A DNA stretch of 64,000 nucleotides. Source: Ruminococcaceae bacterium D5 (GTDB lineage Bacteria > Bacillota > Clostridia > Oscillospirales > Ruminococcaceae). This document shows, piece by piece, positions 1-8,052 of this stretch. Every line of letters starts with the position of its first letter. Position 1 is the stretch's first letter. The notes beneath the pieces were generated by a model. It saw nothing but the letters and a program-made list of their open reading frames with translations. It had not been told where the DNA came from and did not search any database. The DNA lies in the NCBI GenBank assembly GCA_900113995.1, contig FORK01000003.1, positions 60,893 through 124,892 on the forward strand, written 5' to 3'. The translations under genes were made by a program, and so were the position numbers.

Positions 1-771
1 GGGAGTTTCCTCGCAGGGCTCGGCAGGCAGCGCGGGGGTCGGCAGCGGGAGCGGACCCTCTCCGGGCTCGGCGGGAGTTTCTTCGCAGGGGCAGTGATGA
101 AGCCCCTCCGTTTCTTCTGGCAGCTGGCTGCGGTACCGGCTTGGCGCATTGTTTGCGATATCCTCGGGGTCACCGCATCCGGCGCACCGGGGGCGAAGAG
201 CCCTTGCATCCGTAATGTTGGCAAGGCTCTCCGCAAGGGTGCTGCGCATCTGTTCGGATGTTTTTTTCGTCATCTCGGGTGTTTCCGGCGGAGCGGCCTC
301 CATGGCGGAACCGGTGAGAAGAAGCTCCTCTGTTTCTTCCGCTTTTGCCTCAGCGACGATTTCCGGACCGCTGACGGCCGCCGCTGCGGCGAAGATTCCC
401 GCGGTAAGATCGGCGGCCACCGAGGCGGCAAACCCTGCGATCATGGCGGAAGAGGATGCGGGTTCGATCACCGCAGCGGGTGCAGGCTCCGGCGCGGGTG
501 CGGGCTCGATCACCGCAGCGGGAATAGGGTCCGGAATGACCGCGGCGGATGGCTTCGGCAGAGCAGAAGATTCCGCTTCCGGCGCGGGCTTTGGGTTGGA
601 TGGCTCGGGAGAGAGGCTTCTGGTTTCGGTGACTGACCGCAGGTTTTGTGCGAGGGTCGGCCTTCCGGGCGGGGTTGCCCGCTGATAGCTGAGCAGTTCG
701 GCGCGGTAGCGCGCCATCAGCTGTTCCATCGTCGCATGGTCAAAGGTGCTCGGGTTGTTTGATCGTTGCAA
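1..771 (-). CDS. Pro/Ala/Glu-rich protein of unknown function, C-terminus beyond window
   Basis: An uninterrupted minus-strand frame runs from position 771 to the window edge (257 codons, no stop), so the gene is truncated by the window. There is no good ATG; I chose a TTG at 771-769 because AAGGAGG lies 7 bases upstream of it. The start reads MQRSNNPSTFDHATMEQLM. The middle is low complexity: Pro/Ala/Glu-rich with repeats of an AAVIEPAPAPEP type, then an Ala-rich stretch around residues 110-135. Near the edge it becomes Cys/Pro/Glu-rich with a CEETPAEP-like motif occurring twice. I do not recognise a family. Plus-strand readings of the same DNA are rejected because they lack ribosome sites. 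A TATACT at 819-824 on the minus strand could be its -10. Confidence 0.6.
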   Translation of the reverse strand, partial: MQRSNNPSTFDHATMEQLMARYRAELLSYQRATPPGRPTLAQNLRSVTETRSLSPEPSNPKPAPEAESSALPKPSAAVIPDPIPAAVIEPAPAPEPAPAAVIEPASSSAMIAGFAASVAADLTAGIFAAAAAVSGPEIVAEAKAEETEELLLTGSAMEAAPPETPEMTKKTSEQMRSTLAESLANITDARALRPRCAGCGDPEDIANNAPSRYRSQLPEETEGLHHCPCEETPAEPGEGPLPLPTPALPAEPCEETP

Positions 772-979
772 CGCGATTCCTCCTTATTCTTCGTGTTCTC
801 ACAGGATCATTCACATAGAGTATATGCCCGAATGCATGGCGAATAGTATCAAAACAAAGCGCAGAAGACCTGACAGCGACTGCAAAAGGGCCAGAGAGCC
901 CCTGTGTCCCGGCCTGCCGCCAGAGAAAGGCCATGATCAAAATGCAGGATTCCGTTTTGCAGAGCGTCGTCTTTTCATA

Positions 980-1008
980 TTGAGTCCCGGCGCAAAAAAG
1001 GGTATACT
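980..1008 (+). promoter_or_regulatory. Probable sigma-A promoter of prmA
   Basis: TTGAGT at 980-985 and TATACT at 1003-1008 are separated by exactly 17 bases. A ribosome site and the prmA ATG follow about 30 bases downstream. Confidence 0.7.
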
Positions 1009-1042
1009 GGAAAAAACGACATTAATCGCAAAGGAGAGCGTT

Positions 1043-1969
1043 ATGGAAAACCAATGGACCGAGCTGACCTGCCGCGTCGCCGTCGGAGACCTCGACGAGA
1101 TGGCCGCCATTGCCCAGATGGTGGTGGGAGCGGGACTTTATATCGAGGACTACTCCGATCTTGAGGAAAAAACGCTGGAGATTGCCCACATCGATCTCAT
1201 CGATGAGGAGCTGGTGGCGAAGGACCGCGCTCACGCGCTGATTCACCTCTACCTGCCGCCTGAGATGAGTCCTGCCGAGCCGATATCCTATATCGGGCGG
1301 CGCTGCGAGGAATGCGGCATCCCGGTGGAGATTTCGACCGAGGGAGTCCGGGAAGAGGACTGGTCAACCGCGTGGAAGCGGTATTACCATCCGATCGAGC
1401 TTTCCGGCCGACTGGCCATCTGCCCTTCCTGGGAGGAGTATCATCCCCGGGAGGGACAGAAGATCATCCGCCTTGATCCCGGTATGGCTTTCGGCACCGG
1501 AACCCATGAGACGACCCGCCTCTGCCTGAAGCTGCTGGAGCGTTCGCTGCGTCCCGGCATGAGCATGCTTGATGTCGGCACCGGCAGCGGGATTCTTGCC
1601 ATCTGCGCCAGGCTGCTGGGCAGCGCACGCACCGTCGGGGTGGATATCGACGAGGTTGCGGTCCGTGTGGCGAGGGAGAACGCCGCCCTCAACGGCTGCG
1701 GTGAAATCGAGCTGATCTGCGGGGATCTCGCGGCCGACGTGACAGGTTCCTTCGACCTTATCTGCGCGAATATCGTGGCGGACGCGATTCTGCGCCTTTC
1801 GAAGGATTTGCCCGCCCTGATGCATGAAAACAGCGTCTGTGTCGTCTCAGGCATCATCGACACCCGCTGCGGAGAGGTGGAGGCGGGGCTGCGTGCCGCC
1901 GGGCTGGAACCGTTTGAAACCGAGCTGCAGAACGGGTGGGCGGCAATCGCCTGCCGAAAGGCGGGATAG
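1043..1969 (+). CDS. prmA: Ribosomal protein L11 methyltransferase PrmA
   Basis: A 308-residue SAM-dependent methyltransferase expected to trimethylate ribosomal protein L11. The N-terminal half is the substrate-recognition domain. The catalytic Rossmann domain contains the motif-I sequence MLDVGTGSGILAICA, and FDLICANIVADAI corresponds to the post-motif region of the PrmA family. The frame is open further upstream, but ATG 1043 is preceded by AAAGGAGAG and by a good promoter at 980-1008, so the longer frame is rejected. rsmE follows after 3 bases, forming the pairing common in Firmicutes. Confidence 0.95.
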   Translation: MENQWTELTCRVAVGDLDEMAAIAQMVVGAGLYIEDYSDLEEKTLEIAHIDLIDEELVAKDRAHALIHLYLPPEMSPAEPISYIGRRCEECGIPVEISTEGVREEDWSTAWKRYYHPIELSGRLAICPSWEEYHPREGQKIIRLDPGMAFGTGTHETTRLCLKLLERSLRPGMSMLDVGTGSGILAICARLLGSARTVGVDIDEVAVRVARENAALNGCGEIELICGDLAADVTGSFDLICANIVADAILRLSKDLPALMHENSVCVVSGIIDTRCGEVEAGLRAAGLEPFETELQNGWAAIACRKAG

Positions 1970-1972
1970 ACG

Positions 1973-2695
1973 ATGCCCAGATTTTTTGTGGAGGCTCTCT
2001 CCGATACGGTGGTGATGACCGGCGAGGATGCGCGGCATATCTCCCGATCACTGCGAATGCGGGTGGGTGAATCTCTTACTCTTTGTGACGGGCGGGGAAA
2101 CGAGGCCGAAGGAACGATCGTTTCTTTTTCCGCCGATGCGGTTTCGGTGCGTTTGGGAGAGTTTTATCCCAGCGAAAGCGAACCGAAAACCGAGGTGAGC
2201 CTCTATCTTGCAGTCTCAAAGGGGGACAAGCTCGAGCTGGTGGTGCAGAAGGCGGTGGAGATCGGCGCCGCGGAAATTGTGCTGCTGCTGACATCGCGCT
2301 GCATCTCCCGTCCCAAAGGCCCCGATGCGGAAAAGAAGGTCGCACGGCTGCAAAGGATTGCCCTTGAAGCGGCCAAGCAGTCGGGGCGCGGCAGGGTACC
2401 TGCGGTGCGCGGTATTCTTTCCTTTTCGCAGGCGCTCGACGAAATGGAACAATTTCCCGCTTCCTTCACACTGTATGAAGGGGAGTGCCCGCCGCTGCGG
2501 GCACAGCTTCCCGGTGCTCCCTGCAAGACCGCGCTGCTGATCGGCAGCGAGGGCGGCTTCTCCCCCGATGAGATTGCCGTAGCGCGCGCCCACTCTGTGT
2601 GTCCGGCGTCGCTGGGTCCGCGGATTCTGCGCTGTGAAACCGCGCCGCTCGCGGCTTTGTCGGCTCTGCTTTTTGCCATGGGTGATCTTGACTGA
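1973..2695 (+). CDS. rsmE: 16S rRNA (uracil-1498-N3)-methyltransferase RsmE
   Basis: A 240-residue SPOUT-class methyltransferase that would methylate U1498 of 16S rRNA. Family features are the N-terminal PUA-like part (MPRFFV), the central VQKAVEIGAAEIVLL stretch, and the C-terminal knot motifs ALLIGSEGGFSPDEI and LGPRILRCETAPLAAL. Length is normal. It starts 3 bases after prmA, with a weak ribosome site, so it is probably translationally coupled. Confidence 0.95.
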   Translation: MPRFFVEALSDTVVMTGEDARHISRSLRMRVGESLTLCDGRGNEAEGTIVSFSADAVSVRLGEFYPSESEPKTEVSLYLAVSKGDKLELVVQKAVEIGAAEIVLLLTSRCISRPKGPDAEKKVARLQRIALEAAKQSGRGRVPAVRGILSFSQALDEMEQFPASFTLYEGECPPLRAQLPGAPCKTALLIGSEGGFSPDEIAVARAHSVCPASLGPRILRCETAPLAALSALLFAMGDLD

Positions 2696-2862
2696 CCCGT
2701 TTTTGGTCGGGGCGCACTCAAACGGAGGCTCTTCCGATTGGCGCCGGCGCTGCTTCGAAGCGGCTGTGCAAAATCTGCCAGTGCTTTTCCGGACGGAATT
2801 GGGCAGACTGTTGGTACAAGCGGGATATTCCGCCAACCTTTCGGTAATTTGGAGGCTTTCGA

Positions 2863-3834
2863 ATGATGTTTAATCGAACCGCAATTTTGCTTCTCTGCAC
2901 GGCCCTCGCGGCGGGGTCGGTGATTCCCGGCTGCTCTGCCTGCTCGCGGAATCTTGACGGCGCTTCCTCAATTTCTTACGCGCAGGTGGGAGATCCGGAC
3001 GACTATGTTCCTGACCTTCCGAGCAGCAGCCTGCCCGACGGCTGGGAGGAAAGCTCCGCGCCGGAGCCGGAATCCGAGCCTGCCCTTGATCTTCCGGCTC
3101 TGGCAATGAGCGCCGACTTCCTTGCGATCGGCAAGCTCTCGAACGAGCCGGTGAAATGGGGCCCCGGCACCATTCAGGACGACCTGGGCCGTTCGACCGC
3201 CTGCACCGGCCTGCAGGATCGGTTTGGCAAGTATAACGCCTGCTTTATCGGCGCCGAGAACGAAAAGACCATAGCCCTGACCTTTGATCAGGGCTATGAG
3301 AACGGCTATACCACTCCGATTCTGGACACTCTCAAAGAGAAGGGGGTGCGGGCGGTCTTTTTTCTCACCGGACATTATGTCCGCAGCCAGCCCGAGCTGG
3401 TACAGCGGATGATCGACGAGGGACATATCCTCGGAAACCACTCGGACAGCCACAAGGTTTACTGCAAAGACCTCTCGATCGAGGATTCCGCCGCCGACGC
3501 GATTTGGATGCAGAACTACCTGCGGGAAAACTTCGGCTATGAAATGCGGCTTTTCCGCTTCCCGGAGGGGGAATTTTCCGAGCAATCGCTGGCTCTGATG
3601 CAGCAGATGGGCTACAAGAGCCTGTTCTGGAGCTTTGCCTACAACGATTGGGACCCGAACAACCAGCCTGATCCCGCGGCGGCCCGCGCGCGGATTGAGA
3701 AATTTCTGCATCCGGGCGAGATTATGCTGCTGCACTCGGTAAGTGCGACCAATGCTCAGATCCTGCCGGAGGTGATCGATCTGATCCGCGAAAAGGGCTA
3801 TACCATCGGGCCGCATTCCGACTGGGCGGTGTGA
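2863..3834 (+). CDS. pdaA: PdaA-like polysaccharide (peptidoglycan) deacetylase, lipoprotein
   Basis: A 323-residue exported NodB-type deacetylase. The N-terminus is a signal peptide ending in a lipobox-like VIPGC with Cys24, so it is probably membrane anchored. Residues 30-85 are a Ser/Pro/Glu-rich linker. The catalytic domain shows TFDQGYENGY (residues 140-149; the metal-binding TFDDG motif with the second Asp replaced, as in PdaA), HSDSH (193-197) and FRFPEG. PdaA removes N-acetyl from MurNAc during muramic delta-lactam formation in the spore cortex, which fits the spoIIGA-sigE genes in this window. GGAGG lies 7 bases before ATG 2863; a second ATG follows at 2866. Confidence 0.85.
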   Translation: MMFNRTAILLLCTALAAGSVIPGCSACSRNLDGASSISYAQVGDPDDYVPDLPSSSLPDGWEESSAPEPESEPALDLPALAMSADFLAIGKLSNEPVKWGPGTIQDDLGRSTACTGLQDRFGKYNACFIGAENEKTIALTFDQGYENGYTTPILDTLKEKGVRAVFFLTGHYVRSQPELVQRMIDEGHILGNHSDSHKVYCKDLSIEDSAADAIWMQNYLRENFGYEMRLFRFPEGEFSEQSLALMQQMGYKSLFWSFAYNDWDPNNQPDPAAARARIEKFLHPGEIMLLHSVSATNAQILPEVIDLIREKGYTIGPHSDWAV

Positions 3835-3967
3835 TCCGGACGGGGTGTTCAAGCGGCCCGGCGGAGCATTTTTGTCATGCCCGCATAAGCCGGGAAGCCG
3901 GGCGCGCCGCTCAGGCGGCATTCTTTTTATCTTATTTGTGCATATTGGAGCCGTTTCCTCACAATAA

Positions 3968-3999
3968 CAGGGGCAGCCTCATTTTTGAGGCTGCCCCTG
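3968..3999. terminator. Strong 14-bp hairpin between convergent genes
   Basis: CAGGGGCAGCCTCA at 3968-3981 is perfectly complementary to 3986-3999 around a TTTT loop. It lies between the ends of the convergent pdaA and 4016-4813 genes. The flanks lack a proper T-run, so termination is inferred mainly from position. A weaker GCCGC/GCGGC hairpin followed by TTCTTTTT at 3906-3928 may serve pdaA. Confidence 0.55.
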
Positions 4000-4015
4000 C
4001 AAACTGGAATTTGTG

Positions 4016-4813
4016 CTATTGAAGTCCCATAATAAAGAGTACCAATGCCATCACCGTCAGAACAGTCCAGCCGATATATCTTCCTGCAATTTCCCAATCG
4101 GATGGCTCTGCATGGTCTACATTGCGAATCTGCAATGCCAGATTCCAACGGAACAGCTCATCTGCAAACAAAATAGAAAGTGCATTGAGAACGCAAATGA
4201 ACACAGCTCCAAACCATGCAAGCCATTCGCCCTTATGTGTCAGTTCGGGATCACTCATCAGTTCAAATATGGCAGATGCGGATGGCTTTACGGGATCGAT
4301 TACATCCCCGTTTTCATCTCTCACGATTCCATCGCCGGTTACATAGGAAAATCCAAAGTTATCTAAGGTTCCGTCCTCATTGTACAGCCAATAGGAATCC
4401 CCAGCTTCCAAAACGCCCCCCCGAAACAGAATATCCTCTCCTTGACGAAGCTCCACACCAGTCATATATTCTGCCATTTCTTCGTCCTTTGGAATAGCTG
4501 TAGAGTCTTCTTTTGCCGTATAAGGGCCATAGATTTTATCGCCATGCTGAAATACAACGGTCTTATCCTCCGACACCGTAAAATGTGCCTGCTGCCCTTG
4601 GATTTTACCGGAATACACCGTACTGCCATTTTCTTGACTCGGGACAAGAATTATATCCTTATATTCAAATCCAACTCGTGAGGTTGTCATGGGGTAAACC
4701 ACCGCAAATACCAGTGTCACAGCAATCATAAATATCAGGACACCTTTTTGATAGCGGTTCAAACTTTTAATTCTTTCCGTAGTCTTACCCCCATCCCAAT
4801 TCCAGTTTATCAT
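4016..4813 (-). CDS. Hypothetical membrane protein, three predicted membrane segments
   Basis: A 265-residue protein that I cannot assign to a family. One hydrophobic segment is near residues 23-42 (VLIFMIAVTLVFAVVY). A hydrophilic, probably extracytoplasmic region covers about 45-190. Two further segments lie near 197-220 and 245-263. The DNA is visibly AT-richer than its neighbours, with AT-ending codons, which suggests recent acquisition. A promoter with correct spacing lies directly upstream. It stands alone and converges with pdaA. Confidence 0.75.
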   Translation of the reverse strand: MINWNWDGGKTTERIKSLNRYQKGVLIFMIAVTLVFAVVYPMTTSRVGFEYKDIILVPSQENGSTVYSGKIQGQQAHFTVSEDKTVVFQHGDKIYGPYTAKEDSTAIPKDEEMAEYMTGVELRQGEDILFRGGVLEAGDSYWLYNEDGTLDNFGFSYVTGDGIVRDENGDVIDPVKPSASAIFELMSDPELTHKGEWLAWFGAVFICVLNALSILFADELFRWNLALQIRNVDHAEPSDWEIAGRYIGWTVLTVMALVLFIMGLQ

Positions 4814-4831
4814 TCTTTCATGCTTGCATGT

Positions 4832-4860
4832 ATTTTATCATACAGTCAAACCATTTTCAA
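4832..4860 (-). promoter_or_regulatory. Probable promoter of the 4016-4813 gene
   Basis: On the minus strand TTGAAA (4860-4855) and TAAAAT (4837-4832) are 17 bases apart, about 20 bases before the ATG. Confidence 0.55.
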
Positions 4861-4929
4861 TGTTTGGTCAAAACGCCGGAGATTTCAAGCGTGCGCAAAT
4901 AAAGCAAAAGGGTTTAGAGGGCCCTGCTC

Positions 4930-4958
4930 TTGACAGGACGGGGCTTTCCTGCTATTTT
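4930..4958 (+). promoter_or_regulatory. Promoter of the ABC-F leader transcript
   Basis: A perfect TTGACA at 4930-4935, a 17-base spacer and TATTTT at 4953-4958. Transcription would begin near 4965, giving a leader of about 270 nt before the ABC-F start codon. Confidence 0.7.
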
Positions 4959-4989
4959 GATGATATTCTCAAAGGATAGGGGCTGTAAC

Positions 4990-5001
4990 ATGCGTCAATA
5001 A
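4990..5001 (+). CDS. Candidate 3-codon leader peptide (Met-Arg-Gln-stop)
   Basis: ATG-CGT-CAA-TAA follows AAAGGATAGG (4971-4980) by 9 bases, inside the untranslated leader of the ABC-F gene. Very short upstream reading frames on which drug-bound ribosomes stall are known to control ABC-F and erm resistance genes. That this frame is translated is inference. Confidence 0.35.
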   Translation: MRQ

Positions 5002-5144
5002 CCTGCTGCTTTCCATTTGGAAGAACCGCGTGAGCACAGCGGCGGACTGCCGCCTTGTTTTGCTGCGCGCGGGGCAGGAAAGAGACGACTTGCTGCGGCC
5101 TTTTTTCGCGGCTTTTTGCCGCGCGCCGCCCTGGGCGGAGAAAA

Positions 5145-5182
5145 ACGGAAGCGGAGAGGCTCTCTTTCCGCTGCCGTTTTTA
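5145..5182 (+). terminator. Leader attenuator upstream of the ABC-F gene
   Basis: ACGG at 5145-5148 pairs with CCGT at 5174-5177, enclosing complementary AGCGGA and TCCGCT arms, and is followed directly by TTTTTATTTG. An intrinsic terminator between promoter and start codon implies conditional read-through. GC-rich inverted repeats upstream (GGCGG/CCGCC near 5040-5055, GCGGC/GCCGC near 5108-5125) could form the alternative structure. Nothing else is seen in the 4814-5237 gap. Confidence 0.6.
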
Positions 5183-5237
5183 TTTGTCTGCCCAATGACG
5201 CCTGCTGCAAAGCGGGCCGGGACGCGGAGGTCATTTT

Positions 5238-6875
5238 ATGTCACAAATCCGAGTCAGCAACCTTTCCTTCTGCCATGCGGGGAGCTTCGATCCGGTGTTT
5301 CGGGAGGTATCTTTTGTCATCGACACCGATTGGAGGCTCGGCTTTATCGGCCGAAACGGACGGGGAAAAACCACCTTTCTGCAGCTCTTGATGGGAAGAT
5401 ATCCCTACAGCGGCAGCATCGAGGCGCCGGTTTCGTTTTCGTCCTTCCCGTTTGAGGCGGAGGATCCCGGCGCTCCCGCACGGACGGTGCTGCGGGAGAG
5501 CGTCGCTCCCTACCGCCGGTGGGAGCTTGCCATGGAATCCCTGCTGAACGCCGGGGACGAAGATTCCCTGCGAGAATATGGGGAGCTGCTGGAGCGGTAT
5601 CAGGCGGCCGGCGGATACACCGTTGATGCGTCGATTGAGCGGGAAGCTGGACTGATGGGGCTTTCTCCGGAGCTGCTCGACCGGCCGTTTGACACCCTGA
5701 GCTATGGCGAGCGGACCCGCCTGCAGCTTTGCTCCCTCTTTCTCAGGCCCAACGGCTTTGCCCTGATCGACGAGCCGACCAATCACCTCGATGCGGCGGG
5801 CCGGGAGCGGGTGGCCGGTTACCTTGCCGCGAAGCAGGGGTTTCTGCTGGTCTCCCACGACCGGGATCTGCTCGACCGGACGGTTGACCATATTCTTTCG
5901 ATTAACCGGGCGGACATCGAGGTGCAGCAGGGAAACTATTCGAGCTGGCAGGAAAACCGCGACCGCCGGGACAGCTATGAGCGGACCGAAAATGAGCGGC
6001 TGAAAAAGGATATCGCCCGGCTTCGGTCCGCCGCGCGTCAGAAAGCGGACTGGTCGCAGGTGCTGGAGCGCACTAAAATCGGACATAAGCCGGATGGGCA
6101 GCTTGCGCCCGACCGAGGATTTGTGGGGCACCGGGCGGCCAAGGCGATGAAGCGGGCGAAATCGATTGAAAAACGGCAGGAGAAGGCGCTTGCCCAAAAG
6201 GAAGGCCTTCTGAAAAATATCGAGAAGGCCGACGAGCTTCGAATCACCCCTCTGCCATGGCGCGGAAGGCTTCTGGCGGAGGCCCGGGAGCTTTCAATCA
6301 GCTATGGAAAGCCGCTCTTCGAGGGACTCAGCTTTTTCCTGGAGGAGGGAGACCGCGCCGCGCTGACCGGCCCGAACGGCTGCGGCAAGTCGAGTATCCT
6401 GCGGCTGCTGGTGGGCGAGGAGGTCCCGCACACCGGAATGCTTTCCAGAGGTAGGGGCCTGATCGTTTCCTATGTCCCGCAGGATGCTTCCTTCCTTTCG
6501 GGAACGGTGCAGGACTATGCCCTGCGGGAGGGGATTGACCGGAGCCTTTTCTTTACCATCCTGCGCAAGTTCGATTTCCCCCGGAGCCAGTTTGAGAAGG
6601 ATATGGCGGGTTACAGCGGCGGGCAGAAAAAGAAGGTGCTGCTCGCCCGCAGCCTCTGCGAACGGGCGCATCTCTACATCTGGGATGAGCCGCTCAACTT
6701 TATTGATCTGCTCTCGCGGGTGCAGATCGAACGGCTTCTCGGTACGGCTTCTCCGGCCATGCTCTTTGTGGAGCACGACCGGAGGTTTGTCGAACAGACT
6801 GCCAATAAAGTCATCGCGCTGCGAACACAGCCGCCGGCTGAAACGGGAAAGCACCCATTGCCGGCAAACGGCTGA
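5238..6875 (+). CDS. Lsa-family ABC-F ribosomal protection protein
   Basis: A 545-residue soluble protein with two ATP-binding domains and no membrane segments. Domain 1 has Walker A GRNGRGKT, signature LSYGERTRLQL and Walker B ALIDEPTNHLD. Domain 2 has GPNGCGKSS, YSGGQKKKVLLAR and LYIWDEPLNFID. The inter-domain linker (about residues 235-345) is long, basic and helical, as in antibiotic-resistance ABC-F proteins. Overall architecture and motif wording (IGRNGRGKTT, LYIWDEPLN) fit Lsa-type proteins, which dislodge lincosamides, streptogramin A or pleuromutilins from the ribosome. The actual drug range cannot be read from sequence. GGAGG lies 7 bases before the ATG. The leader with uORF and attenuator suggests inducible expression. 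Confidence 0.88.
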   Translation: MSQIRVSNLSFCHAGSFDPVFREVSFVIDTDWRLGFIGRNGRGKTTFLQLLMGRYPYSGSIEAPVSFSSFPFEAEDPGAPARTVLRESVAPYRRWELAMESLLNAGDEDSLREYGELLERYQAAGGYTVDASIEREAGLMGLSPELLDRPFDTLSYGERTRLQLCSLFLRPNGFALIDEPTNHLDAAGRERVAGYLAAKQGFLLVSHDRDLLDRTVDHILSINRADIEVQQGNYSSWQENRDRRDSYERTENERLKKDIARLRSAARQKADWSQVLERTKIGHKPDGQLAPDRGFVGHRAAKAMKRAKSIEKRQEKALAQKEGLLKNIEKADELRITPLPWRGRLLAEARELSISYGKPLFEGLSFFLEEGDRAALTGPNGCGKSSILRLLVGEEVPHTGMLSRGRGLIVSYVPQDASFLSGTVQDYALREGIDRSLFFTILRKFDFPRSQFEKDMAGYSGGQKKKVLLARSLCERAHLYIWDEPLNFIDLLSRVQIERLLGTASPAMLFVEHDRRFVEQTANKVIALRTQPPAETGKHPLPANG

Positions 6876-7059
6876 AGACGCACTGAATTTATCCCGCCTG
6901 AATCATTTGCCTGACAGCCCGTAACGGGGTGCGACTTCTTTGGCAGCATCCCTCTGCTTTCTGACGGGCGGCTGTCAGCATCCCGCTTCACCCGGTGCTT
7001 GCAGCAGGAGCTTTTCCGGGACGTTTCCGCCGGCAAAGCCGTCGGCTTTCTTGCACAAA

Positions 7060-7087
7060 AAGCGGCCCGCCGTCCGGCGGGCCGCTT
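7060..7087 (-). terminator. Intrinsic terminator of murI
   Basis: AAGCGGCCCGCC at 7060-7071 pairs with 7076-7087, and in the minus direction the stem runs into TTTTTG. It is placed 26 bases past the murI stop. Confidence 0.8.
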
Positions 7088-7112
7088 GAAGCAGGAAGCT
7101 GCCGCTTCACTT

Positions 7113-7907
7113 TTAAATTTCCACAACCTTGGCGTCATCCGGTTCAAAGAGGCCGAGGCGCTTGGCGACGTTGAGGTACACCTGCGGATCGCCCGAGGTG
7201 CAGACGGTAAAGGTTCCGCGCTTCTTGGGAGAGAATGCGTCCTGTTCTGCGAGATAGCGCTGCACTGCCTTCGCCTGCTCAAGAGCGGGGTTGATGAAGG
7301 TAATCTCGGGGTAGCATTTTTTGAAATTTTCCTCGACAATCGGGTAATGGGTGCAGCCGAGGATGATATGGCTCACCCTGCGGCGGGCCAGAATTTTGTC
7401 AACCTGAGTGGTGATTTCGGCGTTGATCTCCTCCTCGTTGAAGTCGCCGCGGTCAACCAGCCCGGCCAGCAGCGGACTGCCCTGTGCAAAGACCTCGATC
7501 GAGGGATCGTGGGCGTGAATCAGCTTTTCGTAAGCGCCGCTTCTGGCGGTAAACTCGGTGGCGATCAGGCCGACTTCGCGCAGGCCGTCGCGGGCGATTG
7601 CATCGGCGGCGGGCGAAACGATGCCGATGATACGATAGTCAAAGCATGGGATCAGCCGGTCAACCAGGGTGGAGATGGTGTTGCAGGCGATCGCGGTTGT
7701 CTTGGCGCCTTGATCTCCCAGAAATTGCAGCATGTTTTTGCTCAGCTGGGTAATCTGCTCGGTCGTGCGGTTCCCGTAGGGGCAGTTGGCACTGTCGCCG
7801 AAATAGATGATGTCCTCGCCGGGGAGAAGACGCTGCAGCTCGCGCACGACGGTCAGGCCGCCGATGCCCGAATCCATTACGCCGATCGGACGATTGTTCA
7901 TGGCCAT
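7113..7907 (-). CDS. murI: Glutamate racemase MurI
   Basis: A 264-residue cofactor-independent racemase supplying D-glutamate for peptidoglycan. Family motifs are IGVMDSGIGGLTVVREL at the N-terminus, the first catalytic cysteine in AIACNTIST and the second in IILGCTHYPI. Length is typical. The ATG is preceded by GAAAGGAAGG and a well-spaced promoter. Its upstream neighbour is also a cell-wall gene, but each has its own promoter. Confidence 0.95.
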   Translation of the reverse strand: MAMNNRPIGVMDSGIGGLTVVRELQRLLPGEDIIYFGDSANCPYGNRTTEQITQLSKNMLQFLGDQGAKTTAIACNTISTLVDRLIPCFDYRIIGIVSPAADAIARDGLREVGLIATEFTARSGAYEKLIHAHDPSIEVFAQGSPLLAGLVDRGDFNEEEINAEITTQVDKILARRRVSHIILGCTHYPIVEENFKKCYPEITFINPALEQAKAVQRYLAEQDAFSPKKRGTFTVCTSGDPQVYLNVAKRLGLFEPDDAKVVEI

Positions 7908-7970
7908 CGGAAAAACCTTCCTTTCACTCTTTGTTGGGTTGAAAAAGCAGTCGCGCTCTTTCTAATCCAT

Positions 7971-7999
7971 ATCATAGGACGTTTGACTGGAAAAAGCAA
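7971..7999 (-). promoter_or_regulatory. Promoter of murI
   Basis: On the minus strand TTGCTT (7999-7994) and TATGAT (7976-7971) are separated by 17 bases. Confidence 0.6.
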
Positions 8000-8052
8000 G
8001 GGGAAAAAGGCCTGCCGGATGATACGGGGCTAAGCGGCCAAGCCTGGGAAAA

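Noticed and set aside
149-685. Plus-strand frames in the first 700 bases
   Set aside because: Gly/Ser/Ala- or Arg-rich translations with no ribosome site; the minus strand carries one continuous frame with a strong site.
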